Assembly (NCBI RefSeq): GCF_042675915.1
Contig: NZ_JBHTKL010000002.1
Span: 150,308-214,307, forward strand
Direction of reading: 5' to 3'
DNA: 64,000 bases
DNA from: Thalassobacillus_A hwangdonensis
GTDB lineage: Bacteria; Bacillota; Bacilli; Bacillales; Halobacillaceae
Part shown: one piece after another, positions 32,902 to 41,386 of the stretch
How positions within the stretch are numbered: position 1 is the first letter of the stretch
How the letters are laid out: each line of letters opens with the position of its first letter
Made by a program: the position numbers and the translations under genes
The notes under the pieces: model-generated
The model's database searches: none
The model's input: only the letters and a program-made list of their open reading frames with translations
What the model was told of the DNA's origin: nothing

Positions 32902-34767
32902 ATGATGATGATAACAATGAATGATATAAAGAAAACAATGGGTGGAACGGTATTGTTCGAAGCGCTCCATTTTGAAATGAAAGTTGGGGAAAGGGTTGGT
33001 CTTGTAGGCAGGAATGGTTCCGGCAAGTCTACATTATTCAAGTTGATCACTCAGGAAGAACCTATCGATGCTGGTGCATTGTATATCCAGAAGAATGTTT
33101 CCATCGGTCACCTCAAGCAAATCCCGGATGAGTGGGAAGGTACTGCAAAAGCATACCTTCTGTCTGCTTTTGATGATTTGATGAAGATGGTCCATGCCAT
33201 GAACGAATTGGAGCAGGACATGGTCGACCCGGAGAAAATGGATAAGGCGTTGAAAAAGTACGGCGATCTGCAGGAGCAATTCACGCAGGCAGGTGGCTAT
33301 GAAATAGAGGCGAACATTGAAAAAATCGCCCACGGTCTTGGTATTTACCATTTGCTTGACCAGAAATTCGCTCAGCTGAGTGGTGGGGAAAAAACGAAGC
33401 TTGGCCTTGCTATGCTCCTGCTTGAACAACCGAATGTCCTGCTGCTTGACGAGCCGACGAACCACTTGGATCTGAATGCGATTGAATGGCTGGAAAACTA
33501 TCTGACCAGGTATGACGGAGCGGTTTGTATCATATCACATGATCGTACCTTCCTTGATCAGACGGTGGACCGTGTTGCTGATTTAGAGTCCGGGGAGATT
33601 ACGAGTTATAAAGGTAACTATATAGCGTTTGAAAAGCAGAAAGAGGAGAAGCTCCTCGCTGAATTTCAGGCGTACCAGGAACAGCAGAAGAAGATCAAGA
33701 AAATGAAAGAAGCGATCCGAAGACTGAGGCAATGGGCAAATGAAGCTAACCCTCCTAATGAAAAGCTTTTTAAAAAGGCGAAAAGCATGGAGCGTGCCCT
33801 GGAACGGATGGAAAAGAAAGAAAAGCCGTTGATCGATCCGAAGAAAATGAAGCTTGCGCTTGATGCGGATGGAAGAAGTGGTACAGATGTATTTCTATTA
33901 CAGGAAGTCCGTAAGTCTTTCGGTAACAGAGATGTGCTGACGGGAGTCGATTTGCACCTGCGATATAAAGAACGCCTGGCAATCGTCGGTGCGAATGGCA
34001 GTGGAAAGTCCACCCTGCTCCACATTCTTCTTGGTAAAGGGAAAGAAGATCAAGGGACGGTACAGGTCGGTAGTTCGATGGAAATTGGCTACTTGCCTCA
34101 GGAGCCGCTACAGGGTGCGGACCCCGAAATGAGGATGATCGACTATTTCCGTGAGCATATTCGAGTAACGGAAGGGCAGGCGCGCCACATATTGGCTGCT
34201 TTCATGTTCTATGGCTACCACGTCTTTCACAAAATCAGGCAGCTGAGCGGTGGGGAACAGATGCGGTTGAAGCTCGCCATTTTCATGCATCAGGGAATCA
34301 ATGTGTTGATCCTTGATGAGCCGACGAACCATCTTGATATTGAGTCGCAGGAAGTGTTGGAGGAAGCGGTCGAAAAGTTTGCCGGGACAGTACTGGCTGT
34401 CTCACACGATCGATACTTCCTGAATGCATGCTTCCCTGAAACCGCCTATTTAGTGGATGGTAAACTCCATCGTTATCTTGGGAATTATGATGCAACTCAA
34501 ACGAAATGGAAAGAACTGCAGGAAATGGCTTTGGAAAAAGTGGAGCGTAAGTCTGTTCCAGATCAACAGAAGCGGACACCTGAATCTCCAATAATTGACG
34601 AAGCGGATGTTGAAGAACAGATTCTAGCACTCGAGGAACAATTGGAACAGCTTCAGCTGCAAATGGCTGAAGAACAGGACGTGGATCAGTTGATGGAAGC
34701 GCAGGATCGAAAAGAAACACTGGAAAAAGAGCGTGATCGACTGTATGAGCACTGGATAACGAGCTGA
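32902..34767 (+). CDS. ABC-F family ATPase (ribosome-acting, possible antibiotic resistance)
   Basis: About 621 aa with two ABC domains and no membrane segments. The first has Walker A GRNGSGKST near 40, signature LSGGEKTKLGLA and Walker B VLLLDEPTNHLD. The second has GANGSGKST, LSGGEQMRLKLA and VLILDEPTNHLD. An interdomain helical linker of about 80 residues (YQEQQKKIKKMKEAIRRLRQ onward) would reach the ribosomal E site, and a C-terminal coiled coil ends the protein. ABC-F proteins dislodge drugs or rescue stalled ribosomes. Three consecutive ATGs lie 4, 7 and 10 bases after AGGAGG; 32905 or 32908 may be used. The upstream leader peptide and attenuator suggest induction by translation inhibitors. 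Confidence 0.92.
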   Translation: MMMITMNDIKKTMGGTVLFEALHFEMKVGERVGLVGRNGSGKSTLFKLITQEEPIDAGALYIQKNVSIGHLKQIPDEWEGTAKAYLLSAFDDLMKMVHAMNELEQDMVDPEKMDKALKKYGDLQEQFTQAGGYEIEANIEKIAHGLGIYHLLDQKFAQLSGGEKTKLGLAMLLLEQPNVLLLDEPTNHLDLNAIEWLENYLTRYDGAVCIISHDRTFLDQTVDRVADLESGEITSYKGNYIAFEKQKEEKLLAEFQAYQEQQKKIKKMKEAIRRLRQWANEANPPNEKLFKKAKSMERALERMEKKEKPLIDPKKMKLALDADGRSGTDVFLLQEVRKSFGNRDVLTGVDLHLRYKERLAIVGANGSGKSTLLHILLGKGKEDQGTVQVGSSMEIGYLPQEPLQGADPEMRMIDYFREHIRVTEGQARHILAAFMFYGYHVFHKIRQLSGGEQMRLKLAIFMHQGINVLILDEPTNHLDIESQEVLEEAVEKFAGTVLAVSHDRYFLNACFPETAYLVDGKLHRYLGNYDATQTKWKELQEMALEKVERKSVPDQQKRTPESPIIDEADVEEQILALEEQLEQLQLQMAEEQDVDQLMEAQDRKETLEKERDRLYEHWITS

Positions 34768-34853
34768 TGTGAAAGAGGCTGGGACAAAACAATTTATCCA
34801 CGGTCCAAAGACGATCATTTTAGTGTATTCTCTGAACCTCGCTAATGATCTCC

Positions 34854-34958
34854 GTGCAAGACTCCGCTTTCCGCGGGTAGCCCGTAAGCCTCCTCGGTCG
34901 TACCTCCCTGTGGGGTCTCACATTAGCTACTCTTCCCACAGGAGTCTACGTCTTGCAC
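34854..34958. repeat. Dispersed palindromic element, copy D (forward orientation)
   Basis: Core words GCTTTCCGCGGG, AAGCCTCCTCGG and CCTGTGGGGTCTCAC match the family. Terminal arms GTGCAAGAC (34854-34862) and GTCTTGCAC (34950-34958) pair perfectly. Confidence 0.8.
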
Positions 34959-35003
34959 TCCAATCAACCGCTGGAAAGAGCTAGAACTAAATATAAATTC
35001 GAA

Positions 35004-35055
35004 CTAAAAAACCGAACTATTTGGCATCAGCAAGCCAATTCAGTTCGGTTTTTAT
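35004..35055. terminator. Bidirectional terminator
   Basis: AAACCGAACT (35009-35018) pairs with 35042-35051, with an inner TTGGC/GCCAA stem. A5 on one side and T5 on the other suit both convergent transcripts (ABC-F and the SDR gene). Confidence 0.85.
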
Positions 35056-35122
35056 ATACACTAAAACACTTTTGTCCCAGCCTCTTTGTTCTGTTCAAAT
35101 TTACTGTATACAATCATTGAGT

Positions 35123-36220
35123 TCAATGAATCACCGGGTGCTTCTCGCGGTCGTGCTTGTGCTGCTCGTAATAGTCAACCATGTGAGGAATGACTTCTTT
35201 CAAGTCCGGACATCGGATCGGTGTGCTCCTCAAGTCTTCCAACGCCTGTGTGCAATCATAATTACTTTCACAAGTGAAGTAAGCCAACGATTCTTTCTGG
35301 ACCCCAAGTGCCTTGCGTAACTGTGGCAGTGACAATGATTTTTCAGTCAGGAACATCGGTAGCGAGAAACGAGGTTCCTTTTGTAAGTATTCGTTCAGCA
35401 GCATTTTATAGATATCCCTGGCTTTATAGGGGCGCGGATCTGTTAAATGATAGGTTTTGCCTTCGCCGGATGGATTGTGTGAAAGCTCGATCGTAGCCTG
35501 GATCACATAATCCAGTGGAACGAGGTTTACATAGGCATTCCCCTTACCAAAATACGGGACAATTGGCGATCTCCGAATGCGCTCCAGCAAATTCAACATA
35601 AGGTAAGGACCATCGAATTTCATTGTTTCGCCGGTTTTTGAGTCACCGATGACGATTCCGGGACGGATAATGGTAGTGGGAACTTCATTCATTATCGAAG
35701 CTAGCGTCCGTTCTGCTTCATATTTCGTATATTCGTAGTGGTTTTTGAAGCCTGCATTGTGCTCAAGTTCATGTTCGTAAATCGTACCTTCACGTTTCCC
35801 TGAAACGTAGGCAGTACTGAAATACGTGTATCGCTTCAACTGTTTGAGTCCCTTCAACCATTCGTTGATGTGACTGGTCCCGTTAACATTTACTTGCCAC
35901 GCTGGCTGCAAAGGTACAGCTAAATCATAGATCGCAGCAAGGTGATACACGTGTGTCACTTTCTCACGTAACTGTTCCTGTTGCGTCGGTTGCAGCCCGA
36001 GGCCGGGTTTGGTGATATTTCCTTCCACAGCTGTCAATTTATCAGCGGAAATAAGTCCTTCCATTGACAACTGTTGAATAGAGTCTTCCGCTTTATGTTT
36101 CATGTCGGGTAAATGAAGCAGGTACACCTGATCGATTGCATACCCCTGATGAATGATTTCTTTAATCAGATGGGTGGCTAGAAATCCTGGATATCCAGTA
36201 AAGAAATAAGTGGCTCCCAT
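35123..36220 (-). CDS. NAD(P)-dependent extended SDR (fatty acyl-CoA reductase/thioester reductase-like)
   Basis: 365 aa of the NAD_binding_4 type. Nucleotide motif FTGYPGFLATHL at 7-18, then VTHVYHLAAIYDL near 88-100 and the catalytic YEYTKYEAE near 163-171 (YxxxK). Such domains reduce acyl thioesters or modify sterol/sugar substrates; the substrate is unknown here. AAGGAG lies eight bases before the ATG. Monocistronic. Confidence 0.85.
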   Translation of the reverse strand: MGATYFFTGYPGFLATHLIKEIIHQGYAIDQVYLLHLPDMKHKAEDSIQQLSMEGLISADKLTAVEGNITKPGLGLQPTQQEQLREKVTHVYHLAAIYDLAVPLQPAWQVNVNGTSHINEWLKGLKQLKRYTYFSTAYVSGKREGTIYEHELEHNAGFKNHYEYTKYEAERTLASIMNEVPTTIIRPGIVIGDSKTGETMKFDGPYLMLNLLERIRRSPIVPYFGKGNAYVNLVPLDYVIQATIELSHNPSGEGKTYHLTDPRPYKARDIYKMLLNEYLQKEPRFSLPMFLTEKSLSLPQLRKALGVQKESLAYFTCESNYDCTQALEDLRSTPIRCPDLKEVIPHMVDYYEQHKHDREKHPVIH

Positions 36221-36298
36221 AACGATGCTCCTTTTATGTTTGGATATTTTTGTATTTCTAGAAGTTTCTGGAGGAATCCTGCTTTTTCCGTAAGGCTA

Positions 36299-36323
36299 GT
36301 TTATTCTGCGTGCTTCAGGGAAA
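36299..36323 (+). promoter_or_regulatory. Weak sigma-B promoter candidate before the yhfK-like gene
   Basis: GTTTAT (36299-36304), 13-base spacer, GGGAAA (36318-36323). The -10 matches only four of six positions of GGGTAT. Confidence 0.25.
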
Positions 36324-36355
36324 TATTTGTATGTGAGTAAAAGGAGGCAATTTAA

Positions 36356-36988
36356 ATGAAGGTATTAGTGATTGGAGCAAATGGACAAGTAGGGAAACAC
36401 ATCGTAGAAAAGCTGAAGGGTACTGAACATGAGCCTGTAGCGATGGTTCGCGATACGAACCAGATACCTCAATTTGAAGAACAGGGGGTAAAAACGGTTC
36501 TCGGAGATTTGGAAGGTGACTTTGAGTCGGCATTTTACGGAATCGACAGCGTCATTTTCGCTGCTGGTTCAGGACCTAATACAGGGGCGGACAAGACGAT
36601 CCTGATCGATCAGGAAGGTGCCATCAAAGCCATGCATTTGTCCACCTTCTATGGTGTGCGCCGATTCATGATGCTAAGCTCTGTCGGAGCCGATCGCCCT
36701 CATTTGGGAACGGATGATATGAAGCATTATCTCTATGCGAAACACCGAGCAGATGAACATCTGAAAAGTACCGACTTGAATTATACAATTGTACGTCCCG
36801 GTATCCTCACAAATGACGCTGGCAATGGAAAAGTCGAAATTGCAGAGCACCTTTCGGAGATCGGAGAAATCCCGAGAGAGGATGTCGCTCATTCCATTGT
36901 ACACTTATTGGATGTGCCTGCTGTGGAATATAAAAGTTATGACCTTGTTAGTGGAGAGCAGAAGATCGATCAGCTGTTCAGGACCTGA
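36356..36988 (+). CDS. YhfK-like atypical SDR, NAD(P)-binding protein
   Basis: 210 aa. N-terminal Rossmann motif VLVIGANGQVGKHIVEKL at 3-20, then DSVIFAAGSGPNTGADKT near 64-81, FMMLSSVGADRP near 102 and YTIVRPGILTNDAG near 142-155. This is an NmrA-like, YhfK-type protein, near the family length. AAGGAGG precedes the ATG. Its role may be redox sensing or reduction; the substrate is unknown. Confidence 0.85.
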   Translation: MKVLVIGANGQVGKHIVEKLKGTEHEPVAMVRDTNQIPQFEEQGVKTVLGDLEGDFESAFYGIDSVIFAAGSGPNTGADKTILIDQEGAIKAMHLSTFYGVRRFMMLSSVGADRPHLGTDDMKHYLYAKHRADEHLKSTDLNYTIVRPGILTNDAGNGKVEIAEHLSEIGEIPREDVAHSIVHLLDVPAVEYKSYDLVSGEQKIDQLFRT

Positions 36989-37022
36989 ATATGTATAACC
37001 GACAGGATTCTAAAAATTTCAT

Positions 37023-37047
37023 GTTTATCCTATTTCAATGGGGGTAA
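37023..37047 (+). promoter_or_regulatory. Sigma-B promoter candidate before the glutaredoxin gene
   Basis: GTTTAT (37023-37028), 13-base spacer, GGGTAA (37042-37047): five of six matches in each hexamer of the sigma-B consensus. It lies inside an 8-bp inverted repeat CATGTTTA/TAAACATG (37020-37027, 37045-37052). Confidence 0.45.
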
Positions 37048-37116
37048 ACATGTCTATGGACTTATGTTATGATAATCCGTAGTTATTTGGAACTATCGGT
37101 TTAAGGAGGTCACACC

Positions 37117-37392
37117 ATGTCAACTCAACAAGTGGTTGTCTATATCAGTGATAATTGTAAAAGTTGTGAGCGTCTCATTCATCAGTTCGAAGAATGGGAA
37201 CTTGATTATACAGTGAAAAATATTTCAAAAGATAAAGCGTATTTTCAAGAATTGCAGCAGAAGAAGGTGTATGGAACCCCGGCCACATTCATTGACGATG
37301 AACGAGTATTAGGCTTTCAAAAAAGAAAACTGAAACGGACGCTAGGAATCCGTGAAAATGATATGCGCGATAACACCGCATTCAATGCGTGA
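37117..37392 (+). CDS. Glutaredoxin-like protein
   Basis: 91 aa thioredoxin-fold protein. Redox motif DNCKSCERL near 12-20 (CKSC) and cis-Pro in VYGTPATFIDDERVLGF near 51-67. It fits the YruB/NrdH-like small glutaredoxins of Bacilli. AAGGAGGT lies before the ATG. Cytoplasmic thiol-disulfide exchange is likely; the partner is unknown. A terminator overlaps the stop codon. Confidence 0.88.
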   Translation: MSTQQVVVYISDNCKSCERLIHQFEEWELDYTVKNISKDKAYFQELQQKKVYGTPATFIDDERVLGFQKRKLKRTLGIRENDMRDNTAFNA

Positions 37393-37431
37393 GAAACAAG
37401 CGATGCCCCCATCCCTTGTTTCTCTTTTTTT
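37391..37431 (+). terminator. Terminator of the glutaredoxin gene
   Basis: GAGAAACAAG (37391-37400) pairs with CTTGTTTCTC (37415-37424), followed by T7. Confidence 0.88.
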
Positions 37432-37576
37432 ATGGAAAAGCTCCGTTTGCTGAAGACTCAGTGTCGAGACAAGTGTCTCCCAGCCGACCTTTCCACTGAT
37501 TGAAACTGACAGTAAGCATTAACTTTTTTCGGGTTCTATCATAGGCTGTAGTATAAATTGGAAAGGGTGAGTACAC

Positions 37577-38002
37577 GTGTATCCGTTCGATTACAGACCA
37601 GAAATGCCGTTCAACCAGAACTTCCCCCCTTTCGAGCAAATGCAGCAGCCATTCTTTCCACAACAACCTCAGCAATGGGAGGGAATGGAATGGGGAATGA
37701 ATCCTCAGGTTGGGAACGACTTCAATACCCAACAGGCGCCCCCAAACCCACCATCTACCCCTTTTGAAATTTACGCTAAGCCGCCATACGAGCCGCCGCA
37801 GGATGCTTTCGGTGGTTACGGGCAGAATCAGCAGTTCTACGGTGGTGCTCCGAAGCCGGGAATGTTAAGCATGTTCCAGGATAAAAATGGGCAGCTGGAT
37901 ATGGAGAAGATGATGTCGACGGTAGGACAGATGGCAAACACAGTCAATCAATTGTCGCCTCTTATGAAAGGAATCGGGGGATTATTCAAAGGGTTCCGTT
38001 AA
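37577..38002 (+). CDS. YppG-like protein, Pro/Gln-rich
   Basis: 141 aa. The first 80 residues are low-complexity, rich in Pro, Gln, Phe and Asn (MYPFDYRPEMPFNQNFPPFE). The C-terminal KPGMLSMFQDKNGQLDMEKMM and MANTVNQLSPLMKGIG are the YppG-family signature. The start is GTG after an AAAGGGTGA site. In Bacillus such proteins are associated with spores or coats; function is not known to me. Confidence 0.75.
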   Translation: MYPFDYRPEMPFNQNFPPFEQMQQPFFPQQPQQWEGMEWGMNPQVGNDFNTQQAPPNPPSTPFEIYAKPPYEPPQDAFGGYGQNQQFYGGAPKPGMLSMFQDKNGQLDMEKMMSTVGQMANTVNQLSPLMKGIGGLFKGFR

Positions 38003-38027
38003 AAAGCGTGCAAAACTGCACGCTTTT
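38003..38027 (+). terminator. Terminator of the yppG-like gene
   Basis: GCGTGCA (38006-38012) pairs with TGCACGC (38017-38023), with A-T flank and T4. Confidence 0.85.
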
Positions 38028-38112
38028 GTGCTTCAATCGGCTGAGAGAGCGGCATGCTTTTTCTTTCAATGGGGTATGGTATAGGTAACAGATTACATAG
38101 GAGGGACCAGCG

Positions 38113-38805
38113 ATGATCGGTTGTCTTTGCATTCACGGGTACACAGGAAGTCCATATGAGGTGAAACCTTTAGTTGATTATTTGGATGCGAGGACGAACT
38201 GGGAATTCGTAGTCCCTACATTGCCAGGTCATGGGGAAGATCTGGATTTGAAGGGCCATTATTATCAGGAGTGGATTGCAACGGCCGAGCTGGCGCTGCT
38301 GCAGATGATGAAGGAAAAAAGCTATGATAAAATCTATATCATCGGTTTTTCCATGGGTGGAATGATTGCAGCCTACCTTACTGCAAAGTATAAGATCGAT
38401 CGACTTGTGCTGTTATCTGCTGCAGGTAAATATATATCGATTCCTCAAATGTACAAAGATATCCTCGGACTGATGGTGGAAGCGGTGAAAGGGAGCGTCA
38501 GGTCGAATGAACTCTATCTACGTTACAGTTATAAGATGAAGCGCACACACTTTTCTTCTACGCTCGAGTTCATCAAGTGTGTGAATTTCACGAGGGATTA
38601 CTTAGCATATGTCACCTGTCCGGTATTGATCATGCAAGGAGAACTGGATGGCATGGTTCCGCTGAAGTCCGCCTTTTATCTGGAACAGGAAATTCCATCT
38701 GAGAAAAAGGAGCTTGTCTTTTTGAAGCAGTCGAAGCATCTGGTCTGTCACGGAGAGGATCAGGATGAACTGTTCGATACAGTCCTCTCCTTTTTAACAA
38801 GATGA
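38113..38805 (+). CDS. Alpha/beta hydrolase, Est30-type carboxylesterase
   Basis: 230 aa. Oxyanion region CIHGYTGSPYEV at 6-17, nucleophile elbow GFSMGG near 78-83, acid in GELDGMVP near 177 and His in SKHLVCHGE near 206. Length and motifs match monoglyceride lipase-like carboxylesterases of Bacillaceae. No signal peptide, so intracellular. GGAGGG lies before the ATG. Confidence 0.88.
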   Translation: MIGCLCIHGYTGSPYEVKPLVDYLDARTNWEFVVPTLPGHGEDLDLKGHYYQEWIATAELALLQMMKEKSYDKIYIIGFSMGGMIAAYLTAKYKIDRLVLLSAAGKYISIPQMYKDILGLMVEAVKGSVRSNELYLRYSYKMKRTHFSSTLEFIKCVNFTRDYLAYVTCPVLIMQGELDGMVPLKSAFYLEQEIPSEKKELVFLKQSKHLVCHGEDQDELFDTVLSFLTR

Positions 38806-38824
38806 CAAGATAGGAATAATTCAC

Positions 38825-38856
38825 AAACATAGAATCTTAATGATTCTATGTTTTTC
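38825..38856 (+). terminator. Terminator of the esterase gene
   Basis: AAACATAGAATC (38825-38836) pairs with GATTCTATGTTT (38842-38853), followed by Ts. Confidence 0.85.
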
Positions 38857-38936
38857 TTTTGGGTCAAACCCCCATTAAAGGTAATTTATGTTAAGGTGAA
38901 AGAGGTGTAATTACTAACGAAGAAAGGAATGGTAAG

Positions 38937-40436
38937 ATGCTTGAAGGTGCTTTGATCATGATTGTTCTTGCGGTACTTGGAGTGGTAGTGGTGATTGGTG
39001 GAATCATTACGTTCATCATTTTCCGTCTCCGTTACAAAACCGCAAGTTCGAATGAAGCGTTGATTGTCACTGGCCCGAAACTTGGCGACCCTGAACAGGA
39101 AAAGAACGTATTTGAGGACGATAATGGCAGATCTGTCAAAATCATTCGTGGTGGTGGATACCGCCTGAGAATGTTCCAGACAGCGACCCCGATCGACCTT
39201 ACGTCTTTCCAATTGCAGGTCAACTCAGATAAAGCTTATACAAAAGAGGGAATCCCAGTACGTGTCGCCAGTACTGCTGTAATCAGTATCGGCAGTGAAC
39301 TGGAAATCATGGCGAACTTCGCAGAGAAATTTCTCGGTAAGAAACAGAAGGAACGGGAATCGGAATTGAAGGATGTATTGAATGGACATTTGCGTTCCAT
39401 CATCGCCTCGCTCCCGATTGAGAAAATCTACAACGATTTCAAAGAAGTGAACACCCAAGTCAAAAAGATCGCTGAATCCGACTTGAAAGGGATGGGCTTT
39501 GAAATTACATCCTTTGCACTAAATGATGTGGAGGATGTCGATGTGGAAAATGGCTACATCGATGCACTGGGCCGACCGCATATCGCAGAAGTACAGAAGA
39601 AAGCGAACATGGCTGAGTCCGATGCAAACAAAGAAACACGGATCTATCAGGCTAAGAACGACCAGGAAGCACAGGATGAAGAGAATCGCCGCCTGACTGC
39701 TGTCGCTGCTTCAACGAAAGAAAAAGAAATCAAGGAAGCGGAGTTCAGAAAAGATACTAACCGTGCAAAAGCAAGTGCCGATCAAGCCGGTGAACTGGAA
39801 AGACAAAAGATTGCCCAGCAAATCAAAGAAGAAGAGCTGAAAGTACAGTACATAGAGAAACAACGGGCAGTTGAGATGGAAGAAGAAGAGAACAAACGTC
39901 GTCGTTCGATTGCCGATGCGGAAGCGTATGAAGTTACGAAACGTGCAGAAGCAGAAGCGAATACAGAGCGGATCAAAGGGGAAACCGAAGCGGAAGTCAT
40001 TCGTCAGCGAGGCATCGCACAGGCAGAGTCGAAAGAACGGATGGCAAAAGCGATGGAGCATTACGGCGAAGCAGCCATCATCGAGATGCTTATCAATGTA
40101 CTGCCTGACTATGCCGAGAAGGTTGCATCTCCATTAGCGCAGATCAAAGACATGAAAGTGATTGATATGGGAGGCGCGAATTCGCAAGGTGGATCTACAA
40201 AGGTTGCGCAGAGTGTGACTTCAACAATGCTTGGCATTCAGGAGTCCTTGAAGGAAACAACCGGAATGGATTTGAAAGCAATGCTTGAGAATTACGTTTC
40301 TAGAGGAAATGTGAATCACTTCGGCTCAGAATATGATCGTCAGTACGAGGAAATATCCGCAACAGAGGAAGCGGATGAAGTAGAGGACGAAGCAGTCGAA
40401 CATAATGAAGAATCGCCGAAAACCGAAAAAGAATGA
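38937..40436 (+). CDS. floT: Flotillin-like protein (SPFH domain)
   Basis: 499 aa. An N-terminal hydrophobic segment (LIMIVLAVLGVVVVIGGIITFIIF) is followed by the SPFH domain (TASSNEALIVTGP through GKKQKERESELKDVLNGHLRSIIA). A long Glu/Ala/Lys-rich coiled coil of about 180 residues and the flotillin tail (YGEAAIIEMLINVLPDYAEKVASPLAQI) follow. It scaffolds membrane microdomains at the cell envelope. An acidic tail ends the protein. Here it stands alone, without the yuaF/NfeD partner found next to it in B. subtilis. Confidence 0.93.
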   Translation: MLEGALIMIVLAVLGVVVVIGGIITFIIFRLRYKTASSNEALIVTGPKLGDPEQEKNVFEDDNGRSVKIIRGGGYRLRMFQTATPIDLTSFQLQVNSDKAYTKEGIPVRVASTAVISIGSELEIMANFAEKFLGKKQKERESELKDVLNGHLRSIIASLPIEKIYNDFKEVNTQVKKIAESDLKGMGFEITSFALNDVEDVDVENGYIDALGRPHIAEVQKKANMAESDANKETRIYQAKNDQEAQDEENRRLTAVAASTKEKEIKEAEFRKDTNRAKASADQAGELERQKIAQQIKEEELKVQYIEKQRAVEMEEEENKRRRSIADAEAYEVTKRAEAEANTERIKGETEAEVIRQRGIAQAESKERMAKAMEHYGEAAIIEMLINVLPDYAEKVASPLAQIKDMKVIDMGGANSQGGSTKVAQSVTSTMLGIQESLKETTGMDLKAMLENYVSRGNVNHFGSEYDRQYEEISATEEADEVEDEAVEHNEESPKTEKE

Positions 40437-40441
40437 TAATA

Positions 40442-40478
40442 AAAGCACGTGCAGCTTTCAATGCTGCACGTGCTTTCT
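40442..40478. terminator. Terminator between floT and degV
   Basis: A 14-bp perfect stem AAAGCACGTGCAGC (40442-40455) with 40463-40476 and a seven-base loop. It can serve both convergent transcripts. Confidence 0.88.
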
Positions 40479-40486
40479 GTTTACTA

Positions 40487-41341
40487 TCAATCTCTGAAAA
40501 AGGCGATTACGATGGCGCTTTCCCCAGTGTAAGTAGCAATCAGTGGTCCCATTTCTACAAATAATGAGTCCTTGAACTTATATTTCTCCTTAATATCATT
40601 CAGAATCGTGCGCCCGCGTTCCGCGCTATTTACGTGAGACATCGCGATCACCTGGTCTTCCAGATTGCTGGCATATTCCCCGACCTGTTCGATGAATCTG
40701 CGAATTGCCTTCTTATTACCGCGAACCTTTTCACTTACTTCGATTTTTCCTTCTTCGAGGCTGGCGCGCAGGATCAGTTTGATGTTCATCGTCTTCGCAA
40801 TAGCCCCTTTGACACGATCAAGTCTACCGCCTTTGATCAGGTTCTCCAATGTCTTCAGTACAAAAAGGGTGGTTACTTTCTCGGCACGATTTTCCATATG
40901 TGTGACGAGCTGGTTCCATTCGTATCCTTCTTCCATACGGGTGGTCGCTTCATGAATAAGCAAGGCAATGCCGCAGGAAGCGGTCTTCGTGTTGATAACC
41001 TTGATTTTCCTATCCGGTTCTTCCTCAAGAAGCATGTCCGCTCCCATGACCGCACTGTCATACGTACTGCTGACACCACCGGAAATTGCCAAAACGAGGA
41101 TCGGCTTCTCTGGATCGACTTTTTTGTACACTTCATAGAAGTCATATGGGCTTGGCGCAGAAGAACGGGGGAGCGAGCTAGATCGTTTCAACTTATCATA
41201 GAATGTCGGAAGGTCTAAGTTGTCCGTTTTGAGTTGTTCATCATCGAAATGAAGGTTCAGCGCTACAGACAGCACTCCATATTTGTCCATCATTTCTTTT
41301 GGTACATCTGCACCACCGTCAATTATCAGCTGGATCGTCAT
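40487..41341 (-). CDS. DegV family fatty-acid-binding protein
   Basis: About 284 aa. DegV features are DGGADVPKEMMDKYGVLSVALNL at the N-terminus, SLPRSSAPSPYDFYEVYKK near 55-73 and the LVLAISGGVSSTYDSAVMGA loop near 80-99. Some DegV proteins deliver fatty acids to the FakA kinase. ATG 41341 has AGGTG eight bases upstream; a longer frame to 41386 lacks a site. It probably shares a transcript with the EamA transporter gene 45 bases upstream. Confidence 0.88.
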   Translation of the reverse strand: MTIQLIIDGGADVPKEMMDKYGVLSVALNLHFDDEQLKTDNLDLPTFYDKLKRSSSLPRSSAPSPYDFYEVYKKVDPEKPILVLAISGGVSSTYDSAVMGADMLLEEEPDRKIKVINTKTASCGIALLIHEATTRMEEGYEWNQLVTHMENRAEKVTTLFVLKTLENLIKGGRLDRVKGAIAKTMNIKLILRASLEEGKIEVSEKVRGNKKAIRRFIEQVGEYASNLEDQVIAMSHVNSAERGRTILNDIKEKYKFKDSLFVEMGPLIATYTGESAIVIAFFRD

Positions 41342-41386
41342 ATCCAAAACACCTGCTCTCAAAAGTTTATTTTTTCTTTTAACCAA

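Larger units (their letters stand above)
34772..35087. repeat. 18-bp inverted repeat pair enclosing the intergenic region
   Basis: AAAGAGGCTGGGACAAAA (34772-34789) and its exact complement (35070-35087) flank about 280 bases. Inside lie repeat copy D and a second hairpin. The left arm starts four bases after the ABC-F stop. A similar GAGGCTGGGACA word is, as I recall, common between genes in Staphylococcus and Oceanobacillus. No coding sequence was found between the arms. Confidence 0.8.
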
